A stretch of 21,484 nt of DNA from Gallionellaceae bacterium (GCA_003151655.1 PLYB01000007.1:1-21484); one strand, 5' to 3'; positions 6,584-14,049 are shown, counted from the first letter of the stretch. Numbers and translations are program-made. The notes: generated by a model from the sequence alone, not told the origin.

Positions 6584-7369
6584 ATGAAAACTAGGAACTC
6601 AAGTTTAAAAGACTCAAAAATGATTGCGGTAATCAACAAAACTGGCAATGTCGGTAAAACGACAATTGGCAGCTGCATGATAGCTCCTCGCTTGCCGGAG
6701 TTGGCGATGGTGGTGTATATCGAGAATACCAATCACATTCCTAATCAGCTTCCTCCCCCGATTGGTGTGGTCTATGGGGCGCACGAATTCGGTGATGTGG
6801 AATCAGAGTTATTAAAAGTAAGCAAGAAGGGCAAAAGTTGTCTGATAGATTTTGGTGCATCAGACTTCAATACGACGATGGATATGTTAAATCAATACAC
6901 AGAGGTTAAAGACTGCGTAGACGTATTTGTCATACCTTGTACTCCCGGCAAAAAAGAACTAATTGATACGCAGGTTACTATTAGCACATTGATCGACCTC
7001 GGCGTTTCACCTGAAAGAATCCGTGTCTTGTTCAATCAAGTCATGCTTCGTGACAAGCCGAACCTGAAACGACTATTTTTTGGAATCTTTAATCTTCAAC
7101 ATGAAACCATGGAAAAATATGGCAAATCATTCTTTGCCAGTGTGGATGCCACGATGTTTCAGGCTGAGATATTCAAGCGTTTGTCTGATTTGGGCATGTC
7201 GCTCGAAGAGGTTTTGGCAGACGACACTAACTATGAAAAGGAGATTCTTGAAGAAACCGACGAGGGTAAACAATATGCTCTAGCTAAACGAATGAGCATA
7301 AGAGGCTTGGCAGTCAACACGGACAAAACTTTTGACATGGTGTTCGACGCGCTGATGGAAGGCATCTGA
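6584..7369 (+). CDS. StbB/ParA-like partition ATPase
   Basis: 261 residues. The N-terminus has IAVINKTGNVGKTTIG, a deviant Walker A (K19-T-G-N-V-G-K-T) typical of the ParA/MinD/StbB group. SCLIDFGASDF (about residues 85-95) is the Walker B-like strand, and FVIPCTPGKKE is a further conserved strand. The GNVGKTT form and short size are like StbB of R388-type plasmids. In ParA-type systems the ATPase uses nucleoid binding or polymerisation to position plasmid copies; in R388 StbB links stability with conjugation. Start choice: ATG 6584 has an AGG upstream; an in-frame ATG at 6620 would give a protein beginning directly at the ATPase strand, as in many StbB proteins. Both are possible. Confidence 0.8.
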   Translation: MKTRNSSLKDSKMIAVINKTGNVGKTTIGSCMIAPRLPELAMVVYIENTNHIPNQLPPPIGVVYGAHEFGDVESELLKVSKKGKSCLIDFGASDFNTTMDMLNQYTEVKDCVDVFVIPCTPGKKELIDTQVTISTLIDLGVSPERIRVLFNQVMLRDKPNLKRLFFGIFNLQHETMEKYGKSFFASVDATMFQAEIFKRLSDLGMSLEEVLADDTNYEKEILEETDEGKQYALAKRMSIRGLAVNTDKTFDMVFDALMEGI

Positions 7370-7373
7370 GAAT

Positions 7374-8078
7374 ATGGGTAAGGAGCCGCCTCTTGATATG
7401 CTGGAGCAGCATATTGCCGAACAAACCGTTGCTATGGTCAAGGTCAATGATCAGCTAAAAACCTTTTGCCTGTTAGTGCCTAAAGTCATATCCGACACGC
7501 AGAAGATTGCGCAAACGTTTCGCGATAGCTTGCCAGGCGATGTAGCCGTTGAGATGGACAAGGCCGCACAGAAAGCTATCAGCATGATGGCAGAAGAGGT
7601 GGCGCGACTTGCTCAGAAAGTGGCCGTTGATGCTGCAGCGTCTGAAAAGGCATACGCAGGTTCACGGGCCGCAAAGATTGCTGCGATTGGTGTGATTGTC
7701 GGTGCAATTATATTTGGAGGGGCCGGATATCTGATTTGTATGAGTATGGATTACACAAGTATCGCCGAGTCCAAAGCCTTGCTTGCGGCTGCCGTTAAGC
7801 GGGCTGATGATGCGGACACGGTAGCGCAGAATAAAATTAGCATTGCTGTCAGTGCGGCGAACGCGTCTTCGGCAGAGGAAATTAAAAAGGTGAAGGATAT
7901 GGCCGGCTGGGTGGGTACCGCCGATGGTCAATTCTTTTTACGGCACGCGAAAGCGTTTAATTCATGCAATCAATTCAAATGGCAGATTGTAAAAATAGTC
8001 GATGGCAAAAAGGGCTGTTACGTTAAGCAAGATGGTTGGTTTGTGAGTGATATTTTGATTGGCGATCTGCATGAATGA
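7374..8078 (+). CDS. Membrane-anchored coiled-coil protein, third gene of the partition operon
   Basis: 234 residues. Residues 1-100 are helical and Ala/Gln/Glu/Lys-rich (AEEVARLAQKVAVDAAASEKAYAGSRAAK), likely coiled coil. One strong membrane segment lies at about 103-124 (IAAIGVIVGAIIFGGAGYLICM). A second helical stretch (SKALLAAAVKRADDADTVAQNK...) leads to a compact C-terminal part with three cysteines, including KGCYVKQDGWFVSDI. There is no cleavable signal. It starts 4 nt after the ATPase stop, so translation is probably coupled. The position matches stbC in stbABC operons, but I saw no specific sequence match. It may tether the partition ATPase or the plasmid to the membrane or transfer machine; this is inference. 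Confidence 0.7.
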   Translation: MGKEPPLDMLEQHIAEQTVAMVKVNDQLKTFCLLVPKVISDTQKIAQTFRDSLPGDVAVEMDKAAQKAISMMAEEVARLAQKVAVDAAASEKAYAGSRAAKIAAIGVIVGAIIFGGAGYLICMSMDYTSIAESKALLAAAVKRADDADTVAQNKISIAVSAANASSAEEIKKVKDMAGWVGTADGQFFLRHAKAFNSCNQFKWQIVKIVDGKKGCYVKQDGWFVSDILIGDLHE

Positions 8079-8478
8079 GGGTAGGCAATAATTGAGCAGA
8101 GTGGAATTGGCAATTGATTTAAGTAATGTGTTACGAGAAAGATTAATTGGACTATCCGCAATCCACTTTAATTTGTGATTGAAAAGGTTATCTCTGACTT
8201 CTTGACGGTTGGCTGATTCCATGCCGCCAGCAACTGGTCTCTTCGTATCTCTCTATCCCTGTAACAAAACAGTCCAAACAGTATTACTGCCTTCACGTGG
8301 TGTGAGTGAAGCGCACTTGTAGTCAAGGGCTAATGAAACATCGTAGATTTTTTCCACGCACTGAAGAAACCATCCCTCAGAACTATGTAGTGTTAGCGTT
8401 TATTTTTACCCCGTATAGCGACAGATAAGCATGTCGTTCGATGAAGTTTTATCGTGAGTGGTAACGTATTATAACGTC
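8079..8478. other. Leader region of the tra operon
   Basis: About 400 nt without a credible gene. It contains a short inverted repeat CTTCAC...GTGAAG (8291-8311) without a following T run, so it is not a clear terminator. At its right end is promoter box C with a -10-like TATTAT. Its length suggests a regulatory leader or the relic of a lost gene; nothing else was recognised. Confidence 0.5.
8431..8446 (+). promoter_or_regulatory. Upstream box, copy C (tra operon)
   Basis: ATGTCGTTCGATGAAG, the third copy of the shared box. A -10-like TATTAT lies at 8467-8472, 20 nt downstream, almost the same distance as in copies A and B. The start point predicted from this -10 would fall at about 8479, right at the likely ATG of the first gene. 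Either the mRNA is leaderless or the -10 assignment is off by a few bases. Confidence 0.6.
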
Positions 8479-8898
8479 ATGAATTCGACATGGCTGATAA
8501 CACTTTTCTTTGTTTATTTTTGCTGCTCAACCGCAAATGCATCGTGCATTGATGAGGCCTCAGCACAGTTTAATGTACCGGTGCAGTTAATAAATTCCAT
8601 ATCGAAAATCGAATCTAATAACAATCCATCCGTGATGCATCGCAACCATGACGGCAGTTATGACATCGGGTATATGCAAATAAATAGTGGATGGGCGCAA
8701 ACGTTGTTGAGCTATGGCATAACACTACAAAGTCTTTTTGACTTATGCACCAATGTTTACGTTGGCACATGGATTCTGGCAAACAACATTAATCGATATG
8801 GTTATAACTGGAAAGCAATTGGTGCATATAACGCTCGCGATAACCATAAACGAGATATTTACGAGCACAAAGTGGCTGCGGTTTTGATTACAAAATGA
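8479..8898 (+). CDS. Lytic transglycosylase (VirB1/P19-like), first gene of the tra operon
   Basis: About 139 residues from ATG 8479; a GTG at 8458 would add seven. The ATG is preferred because it begins a good signal peptide (MNSTWLITLFFVYFCCSTANA). The mature part is an SLT domain: CIDEASAQFNVPVQLINSI, then SKIESNNNP with the catalytic Glu (E45 from this ATG), then YDIGYMQINSGW and GAYNAR, all hallmarks of family 1 transglycosylases. These enzymes cleave peptidoglycan in the periplasm so the secretion apparatus can cross the wall. Two cysteines (C23 and one in DLCTNVY) may form a disulfide. No strong Shine-Dalgarno site precedes either start. It opens a run of co-directional, mostly overlapping transfer genes. 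Confidence 0.9.
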   Translation: MNSTWLITLFFVYFCCSTANASCIDEASAQFNVPVQLINSISKIESNNNPSVMHRNHDGSYDIGYMQINSGWAQTLLSYGITLQSLFDLCTNVYVGTWILANNINRYGYNWKAIGAYNARDNHKRDIYEHKVAAVLITK

Positions 8899-8908
8899 AA
8901 GATATATT

Positions 8909-9583
8909 TTGAGTAATACCAGCTTCTTATTAATTGCACTTGCATCAATGATTACGAGTTGCACTACGGTTAAAGAACAAAATCTTGAGGCTGAGCCGTT
9001 AGATCGTATTGAATATTACAAGAATGATTGGCGTTTATGTAGAGGAGACGATTGTCTAACGCCAACAAAGAAAACTGCTTACTTGTCTGTACCTCCCATT
9101 GCCGCCGTGAGCGCAATTCCTGGCGCAGTAGCTAGCACAGCAGCTAGCAAATCAACTATGTCTTTTAATGTTGATAAAGGGTGGGATGAAATTTGTTCAG
9201 AGTCGCCGTTTGGTTCTCCACATGGTGACGAACCGTCAGGACGCGCAAAAACTGTAACCATGATTGTTCATTTTAGGGCAGGGGAGAACAAGCCTTCATC
9301 CCAAGGAATTTATGATTTAAGAGCAGCTCTCAAAAGAATTCGCGGAACAAACTCTAACCTCGTTATAACGGGTCACGCTAAAAAGGATGACTGCGTAATG
9401 GATACCAGTACGGATACTGAATTGGCGAAGTCTCGCGCCAAGTTTGTCGCGAAATGGTTACGGAATCACAAAGTAGAAAATATTTTTATCATTAGACCGA
9501 AATGGAGAACGATCACTACAAAAGAAAACGAAGCAGAGACCATCATTAAATTTAAGTCAACTACTAAGGAGCAAATTAATTGA
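8909..9583 (+). CDS. OmpA-like lipoprotein
   Basis: 224 residues, TTG start. The N-terminus SFLLIALASMITSC ends in a lipobox (I-T-S-C18), so it should be lipid-anchored. After an Ala/Pro/Ser-rich linker with CRGDDC, residues about 110-215 form an OmpA/MotB-type peptidoglycan-binding domain: VTMIVHFRAGENKPSSQGIY, the first strand, then LVITGHAKKDD and a SRAKFVAKWLRNHKVENIFI helix-strand pair. It would link the outer membrane to the cell wall. Lipoproteins of this type are not part of the standard F core, but accessory ones occur in several transfer operons. The gene overlaps the next start by 4 nt, so it belongs to the operon. Confidence 0.75.
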   Translation: MSNTSFLLIALASMITSCTTVKEQNLEAEPLDRIEYYKNDWRLCRGDDCLTPTKKTAYLSVPPIAAVSAIPGAVASTAASKSTMSFNVDKGWDEICSESPFGSPHGDEPSGRAKTVTMIVHFRAGENKPSSQGIYDLRAALKRIRGTNSNLVITGHAKKDDCVMDTSTDTELAKSRAKFVAKWLRNHKVENIFIIRPKWRTITTKENEAETIIKFKSTTKEQIN

Positions 9584-9774
9584 TACCACGTTCAAAAGAA
9601 GCAATACGGGATATGGTGATTTCGGCGGGGTTTATTGTAATTTCGGTCATAGCGCCCGCGCCGCCAATCGCCTTATCTTTTGCCGCGAACATTAGCGGCG
9701 TTTCATTAGGCCTCGGCCTTGGTTGGTTAATCAAATCAATTATCGATCATATTTTAGGAGTTCGCGGTGAATAA
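9580..9774 (+). CDS. Small inner-membrane protein between lipoprotein and pilin genes
   Basis: 64 residues, TTG start overlapping the upstream stop, with AAGGAG 8 nt before. Two hydrophobic stretches (about 11-38 and 39-56, GVSLGLGLGWLIKSIIDHIL) suggest a membrane hairpin or two passes. An in-frame ATG at 9613 is a weaker alternative because it cuts the first hydrophobic segment. It overlaps the pilin gene by 8 nt. No family recognised. Position just before traA raises the possibility of a pilin insertion or chaperone role analogous to F TraQ, but that is only a guess. Confidence 0.6.
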   Translation: MIPRSKEAIRDMVISAGFIVISVIAPAPPIALSFAANISGVSLGLGLGWLIKSIIDHILGVRGE

Positions 9775-10081
9775 TTTACTGAGCATCAATATAACTCGCA
9801 AGCACGCAAACGCCATTGCGATAGTGGCGTGCTTAACGCTGGTAGCGACTAATGCGGTAGCGTCTACAACTGGTACGGAGTTCCAAACGTTATTTACTTG
9901 GCTGCTCGGTGAAGTGCAAGGTTATGGCGGTAAAACTATTGCCATTGCGGCGGTTGGGATTGGCGCGATTTTGTCTATCGCGCGAGTCAACCCTATTCCG
10001 ATTCTGGGCGGTATTGGCTTTGCGGTTTTCCTGCAATATGTGCCTACGATTATCACCGGCATCTTGTCGGCAACAATTTAA
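9767..10081 (+). CDS. traA: F-type conjugative pilin, copy 1
   Basis: 104 residues, GTG start with AGGAG upstream. A signal sequence with positively charged RKH and a hydrophobic core ends at NAVA, about residue 32. The mature part is 72 residues, close to the 70 of F pilin, with the expected pattern: a short polar N-terminus (STTGTEFQTLFTWLLGEV), a first hydrophobic helix (TIAIAAVGIGAILSIA), a small basic/polar loop (RVNPIP) and a second hydrophobic helix (ILGGIGFAVFLQYVPTIITG). TraA subunits are stored in the inner membrane and polymerise with phospholipid into the pilus. Directly followed by a near-identical copy and then traL, the classical neighbour. Confidence 0.88.
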   Translation: MNNLLSINITRKHANAIAIVACLTLVATNAVASTTGTEFQTLFTWLLGEVQGYGGKTIAIAAVGIGAILSIARVNPIPILGGIGFAVFLQYVPTIITGILSATI

Positions 10082-10404
10082 CAAATGAAAACGGAGGCAA
10101 CTTGAACATCAATATAACTCGCAAGCACGCGAGCGCCTTTGCGATAGCGGCGTGCTTAACGCTGGTAGCGACAAATGCGGTAGCGTCTACAACTGGTACG
10201 GAGTTCCAAACGTTGTTTACTTGGCTGCTCGGTGAAGTGCAAGGTTATGGCGGTCAGACAATTGCCTTGGCGGCGGTAGCGATTGGCGCGATTCTATCCA
10301 TCGCGCGAGTCAATCCTATTCCGATTCTGGGGGGTATTGGCTTTGCGGTTTTCCTGCAATACGTACCTACGATTATCACCGGCATCTTGTCGGCAACAAT
10401 ATGA
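9782..10404 (+). repeat. Tandem direct duplication of the pilin gene
   Basis: The stretches of about 297 bp at roughly 9782-10079 and 10105-10402 align without gaps. I count about 22 base differences, mostly at third codon positions, plus a 20-nt spacer between the genes with a fresh GGAGG ribosome site. Seven amino-acid changes result, only three of them in the mature pilin. Confidence 0.88.
10102..10404 (+). CDS. traA: F-type conjugative pilin, copy 2
   Basis: 100 residues, TTG start 4 nt after a strong GGAGG. The signal peptide is shorter than in copy 1 and ends at the same NAVA. The mature 72 residues differ from copy 1 at only three places (Lys to Gln, Ile to Leu and Gly to Ala, all in or next to the first hydrophobic helix). 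The Lys-to-Gln change removes one positive charge per subunit. The stop codon TGA overlaps the traL start (ATGA), so this copy is translationally coupled to traL. Both copies look intact, with good translation signals, so both are probably expressed. Confidence 0.87.
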   Translation: MNINITRKHASAFAIAACLTLVATNAVASTTGTEFQTLFTWLLGEVQGYGGQTIALAAVAIGAILSIARVNPIPILGGIGFAVFLQYVPTIITGILSATI

Positions 10405-10694
10405 ACGATGAAACAGGATATATCCCAAAGTCACTTGACGCACAGGAGCGTTTTTTATGGTGGGAAATGGACCAGGCAATTCTGGCTATTCTGATGGTTG
10501 GCATCGGGGTAATTGTGAATGCAATGATGTCAGGAATATTGCTTGGCATTGTTGCCGCATGGCAATACGGCAGATTTAAGGCAGGGAAACATCCACGCTT
10601 CGCGGTGCATGCGATGTATTGGTGGTTGCCGAGCGAGTTCTTTGTGAAAACAAGAGCCATGCCTGCCTCCTGTCAACGCAGCTTTTTAGGTTAA
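10401..10694 (+). CDS. traL: TraL, inner-membrane assembly protein
   Basis: 97 residues. N-terminal YIPKSLDAQERFLWWEMDQ followed by a hydrophobic region (about 25-58) and then GRFKAGKHPRFAVHAMYWWLP matches TraL of F-type systems in length and pattern (F TraL is 91 residues). TraL is related to VirB3 and works at the inner membrane near the TraC ATPase. The start overlaps the pilin stop, and traE follows after 6 nt. Confidence 0.9.
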   Translation: MNDETGYIPKSLDAQERFLWWEMDQAILAILMVGIGVIVNAMMSGILLGIVAAWQYGRFKAGKHPRFAVHAMYWWLPSEFFVKTRAMPASCQRSFLG

Positions 10695-10700
10695 TACATT

Positions 10701-11294
10701 ATGTTTTTTTCTAAATACGTTGCCAAAATGGACAATTCAAATCGCGAAGTGTTCTTTTTGCGGTTTCTAGTGGTATGGCTCGGCGCGATTATATTAGTTC
10801 AAGCATTCGTATCGTACTCGCTGGTTGGCAAGGAAAAAACGATACTCGTGCCACCGGAAATTCATCGCTCATTTTGGGTTGGCTCAGATACTGTTTCGAG
10901 TGAGTATCTGGAAGATATGGCCTATTGGTACTTGGGTCTTGCTCTCAATATTTCACCTCTCTCGGGAAGCTATCAAAACGAGCGCTTTCTGAAATTCTCA
11001 GCGCCAGAGAGCACCGGGCAGTTGCAAGCCGACATGGGGGCGCGTGCTGATTATCTGAAGAAAAATAATGTGTCAACACAGTTTGCGGTTAACGCGCTCA
11101 AAACCGACAAAGATAATTTGCGCGTTTCTTTTGCGGGAACTTTATCTACATGGGTATCCGATAAAAAAGCACCTGATCGTAAGGCCAACTATGTAATTTA
11201 TTTTAAATTCATTAATGGACAATTATATGTATCGAACTTTAAAGAAACTAGCGAACAAGATCCATTTGGCGTTAGTGCTGCTCCTAAGTCTTAA
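10701..11294 (+). CDS. traE: TraE, VirB8-like inner-membrane protein
   Basis: 197 residues (F TraE 188). A short cytoplasmic N-terminus, one membrane segment (about 20-42, FLRFLVVWLGAIILVQAFVS) and a periplasmic domain containing VPPEIHRSFWVGSDTVSSEYLEDMAYWYLGLALNISP, typical of TraE. These proteins form the periplasmic side of the inner-membrane complex. The last 80 nt overlap the traK reading frame, a longer overlap than usual for this operon. Confidence 0.92.
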   Translation: MFFSKYVAKMDNSNREVFFLRFLVVWLGAIILVQAFVSYSLVGKEKTILVPPEIHRSFWVGSDTVSSEYLEDMAYWYLGLALNISPLSGSYQNERFLKFSAPESTGQLQADMGARADYLKKNNVSTQFAVNALKTDKDNLRVSFAGTLSTWVSDKKAPDRKANYVIYFKFINGQLYVSNFKETSEQDPFGVSAAPKS

Positions 11295-11964
11295 CATTGG
11301 CCTCGCATCGGCAGCCCAATATGTAATAGGGAAGCCGGACGAAACCTTAAGTGCGTCTATCTCTCGCACAGATCAGACGTTGATTAGGATTGCGGGTCAT
11401 AAAATTCGTCGTCTGTTTGGGGTCGAAGGTACATTTACTTCAACGCCGGATAAGGAAGCTGGAGCAATTTACATAAAACCAACTACTAATGTGTCGGTAC
11501 TTACCGTACATGTTTCTGATGAGAATGGTCGAACATGGAAACTGTTGCTTTCGGTTGTTAACGCGCCTGTTGACACCATTGTAATCAAAGAAAAGAACAG
11601 CTTGTCAGTGTCTCTTAATCAGCACGGAAAAAACTTACCGCGCGAAGATGCTATCAAAGAAATGTTGAACGCGCTTATGTCCAATAAAAAAGACGACGCC
11701 AACGAGTACGAGGATACCCATGACGTTACACAACTGTGGAAAGAAGCTGAGTTTGTGCGCGTCAAAAATATTAAAGGCAGCACCTTAATTGGAGACAAGT
11801 ATCAGCTAACCAATACCAGCAACAAGGTGATGATTATTGACGAGCGTGAGCTATACCGTAAAGGTGTAGTGGAAGTTACGGTCGATAAACCAAATTTGCA
11901 GCCCGGCGAGAGCTCTGAGGTATTCGTCATTTCTGCCAACACAGCGGATGACAGTGATGAGTAA
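11215..11964 (+). CDS. traK: TraK, secretin-like core complex protein
   Basis: 249 residues from ATG 11215; a second in-frame ATG at 11227 gives a more typical signal peptide (MYRTLKKLANKI, then a Leu-rich core ending at LASA). Neither has a clear Shine-Dalgarno site, so translation may be coupled to traE. The mature protein begins AQYVIGKPDETLSASISRTDQTLIRI and contains GVEGTFTSTPDKEAGAIYIKP, the usual TraK pattern (F TraK 242). TraK sits in the periplasm/outer membrane with TraV and TraB, equivalent to VirB9. The 3' end overlaps traB by 17 nt. Confidence 0.9.
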   Translation: MDNYMYRTLKKLANKIHLALVLLLSLNIGLASAAQYVIGKPDETLSASISRTDQTLIRIAGHKIRRLFGVEGTFTSTPDKEAGAIYIKPTTNVSVLTVHVSDENGRTWKLLLSVVNAPVDTIVIKEKNSLSVSLNQHGKNLPREDAIKEMLNALMSNKKDDANEYEDTHDVTQLWKEAEFVRVKNIKGSTLIGDKYQLTNTSNKVMIIDERELYRKGVVEVTVDKPNLQPGESSEVFVISANTADDSDE

Positions 11965-13252
11965 AATGACCTCAATGGTTGTCGAGAAGTTGAAAAACCT
12001 CTCTCCAAAACAAAAGCAATACCTAATGCTTGGTTCTTTTTGCACTTTATTTTTCGGATTAATTATTGGGAGCGTGAAGCTTTGGGGAAATAAACCCATG
12101 GCAGAACAAATACAGCATACTGAAATCAAGACGAAAGACATTGCTACTCCGGGTGCGCAAGTTGACCCAAAAGATGTATGGATGATGCAGTCGGCTCAAG
12201 AAATGAAGGGGATGAATGACACCCTTGATGCTGTTCAGCAAAAACTAAAGGATATGGAAAAGGCTAAAGCGGCCTCTTCCGTCTCATCCGTTGCGCCGGG
12301 TATATTGCCTCCATTGCAACCCTTGCCGAAGTTGCCTCCATTACGGCCATTGCCTCAGCCAATGTCACCAAGATCAAATGTGCAAGACAATGCAGCAAAT
12401 TCAGCTTCCGTGCCTCTACAACTCCAGATTAAGAAAGAAGAGCCGCCCAAGGAACCAGGGATTATTGCTGTAGAAGTAAGTGACGCGGCACCTAAAGCAA
12501 ATATCGAAACAAGCACCGATAAAGACATCTACATCCCGTCCGGCACTTTTATGCGGGTCGTCCTGCTCGGTGGTCTCGATGCGTCAACCGGAGGGCAGGC
12601 GCAAAACAATCCATGGCCAGTATTGATGCATGTTCAAAGCAATGCCTTTCTACCTAATAAGTTCCGTGCGCAAGTTAAACAATGTCGAGTCTTGGGGTCT
12701 GGATTTGGTGATTTGAGTTCTGAGAGGGCCTCTATTCGGCTGGAATCTTTCTCATGTGTGCTCAAAGACGGGTCTGTTATTGATTCTGCCATCAAGGGAT
12801 ATGTGGTCGGCGAAGACGGCAAGGCGGGGATGCAGGGCCGATTGGTTAGCAAACAAGGTCAAGTTCTTGCTAATGCGCTGCTGGTTGGCTTGGTGAGTGG
12901 TATTGGACAAGGCGTAAGCACTATGTCAACCACGTCAACGATGTCGGCTTATGGCGGTATAAACACGGTAACGCCAGGCCAGCAAATAGCGGCAGGAGTG
13001 GGTACTGGAGTTGGCACAGCGTTAGGCAAACTCTCGCAGTACTACTTAACACTGGCCGACAAAATTTTCCCAATTATCGAGGTGGACGCCGGTCGTGTCG
13101 TGGATATTGTTTTGACCAAAGGGATCAAGATGAGCGTTGCATCGCCGGGACAGAATCAGCTTTCAGGATTATTCCCGGATGAAGATCAGTATTCAGCGGT
13201 TTGGAAAAAAGGAAGTCAGTTACTTCATAAATCATTAGACCCCATTAACTAG
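11948..13252 (+). CDS. traB: TraB, envelope-spanning core protein (VirB10-like)
   Basis: 434 residues (F TraB 475). One membrane segment at about 25-44, a coiled-coil stretch (about 75-105), a Pro-rich linker (about 117-145, PPLQPLPKLPPLRPLPQP) and a C-terminal TrbI/VirB10-like domain starting near IYIPSGTFMRVVLLGGLDA, with the KQCRVLGSGFGDLSSERASI and GRLVSK motifs expected for TraB. The protein spans the periplasm from the inner membrane to the TraV/TraK outer core. An alternative in-frame ATG at 11957 is possible. Confidence 0.94.
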   Translation: MTVMSKMTSMVVEKLKNLSPKQKQYLMLGSFCTLFFGLIIGSVKLWGNKPMAEQIQHTEIKTKDIATPGAQVDPKDVWMMQSAQEMKGMNDTLDAVQQKLKDMEKAKAASSVSSVAPGILPPLQPLPKLPPLRPLPQPMSPRSNVQDNAANSASVPLQLQIKKEEPPKEPGIIAVEVSDAAPKANIETSTDKDIYIPSGTFMRVVLLGGLDASTGGQAQNNPWPVLMHVQSNAFLPNKFRAQVKQCRVLGSGFGDLSSERASIRLESFSCVLKDGSVIDSAIKGYVVGEDGKAGMQGRLVSKQGQVLANALLVGLVSGIGQGVSTMSTTSTMSAYGGINTVTPGQQIAAGVGTGVGTALGKLSQYYLTLADKIFPIIEVDAGRVVDIVLTKGIKMSVASPGQNQLSGLFPDEDQYSAVWKKGSQLLHKSLDPIN

Positions 13253-13264
13253 GAGATTAAAGAA

Positions 13265-14047
13265 ATGCTCAGAATGAAATTATCAATAGCCCTATTTGCC
13301 TCAATGCTGGCTTGTAATGTTTTTGCAGATGATGCAGCCGATGCAGTGAAAAGCTCATTGATTGCGCGATATCCGGCAACTACATTTACTGAAGTCAAAG
13401 CAAGTCCTATGCACGGGCTGTATGAGGTTGTGATGGGCAAAAATATCGCCTATACCGACACGTCGGGAGTCTTTTTGTTGTTTGGACACATGTATGACAT
13501 GAAGTTGCAAAAAGACCTGACAGCGGATGAGTTGGCGAGCATCAATAAAGTTGATGTTTCAAAGTTACCAATTGCCGATGCAATAAGATCTGTACATGGA
13601 CAGGGACGGCGAGTGATGTATGTGTTTTCTGATCCTGAGTGCCCGTACTGCAAACGGCTGGAGCCTGAACTTGTAAAGATTGATGATGTGACGATTTACA
13701 CGTTTGTATTGCCTCTTAAGAAACCTGATGGTTCGGATTTGCATACGGGTAGTTCTGTAGTCAGCGCCAAAATTTGGTGCGCAAAAGATAAAGAAGCTGC
13801 ATGGAAGGAGTTTCTTTTAAAAGGCACTTTGTCGGAGGATGTCAGCAAGAGCAAGCCCTGTGAAACGCCTATTGGAGCAATCGCACAGCTTGGTCAGCAG
13901 TTGGGAATTAATGGTACGCCAACCATGATCTTCAGTAACGGCTTTATGGCTCCTGGTGCGCTGTCTGCGCAGGATATCGTCAAACACCTTGAAGCCGATC
14001 AAACAAAATCGAGTGTCGCGACCAACGCTAAAGAGTCGGGGAGATAA
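13265..14047 (+). CDS. dsbC: DsbC-like periplasmic disulfide isomerase
   Basis: 260 residues. Signal peptide ending ACNVFA (about residue 22), an N-terminal dimerisation-type domain (VKSSLIARYPATTFTEVKASPMHGLYEVVMG), a linker helix and a thioredoxin domain with FSDPECPYC (C126 and C129) and the cis-Pro motif GTPTMIF. Two further cysteines (IWCAKD and KPCET) form the structural pair known from DsbC. It likely proofreads disulfides of TraV, TraH, TraF and other Cys-bearing transfer proteins in the periplasm. It occupies the place between traB and traV, unlike F, which lacks a DsbC at this position. The last 20 residues form a Ser/Thr/Lys-rich tail. Confidence 0.92.
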   Translation: MLRMKLSIALFASMLACNVFADDAADAVKSSLIARYPATTFTEVKASPMHGLYEVVMGKNIAYTDTSGVFLLFGHMYDMKLQKDLTADELASINKVDVSKLPIADAIRSVHGQGRRVMYVFSDPECPYCKRLEPELVKIDDVTIYTFVLPLKKPDGSDLHTGSSVVSAKIWCAKDKEAAWKEFLLKGTLSEDVSKSKPCETPIGAIAQLGQQLGINGTPTMIFSNGFMAPGALSAQDIVKHLEADQTKSSVATNAKESGR

Positions 14048-14049
14048 TT

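Noticed and set aside
6620..7369. Later ATG as the certain start of the StbB-like ATPase
   Set aside because: Attractive by comparison with StbB proteins, but the upstream ATG at 6584 has the better ribosome site; left as an alternative.
7962..8222. Minus-strand 86-codon frame
   Set aside because: It overlaps the end of the coiled-coil gene by over 100 nt, has no ribosome site and shows no recognisable pattern.
8291..8311. Inverted repeat CTTCAC...GTGAAG as a terminator for the partition operon
   Set aside because: The stem is only 6 bp with a 9-nt loop and no T run follows; it is more than 200 nt from the operon end.
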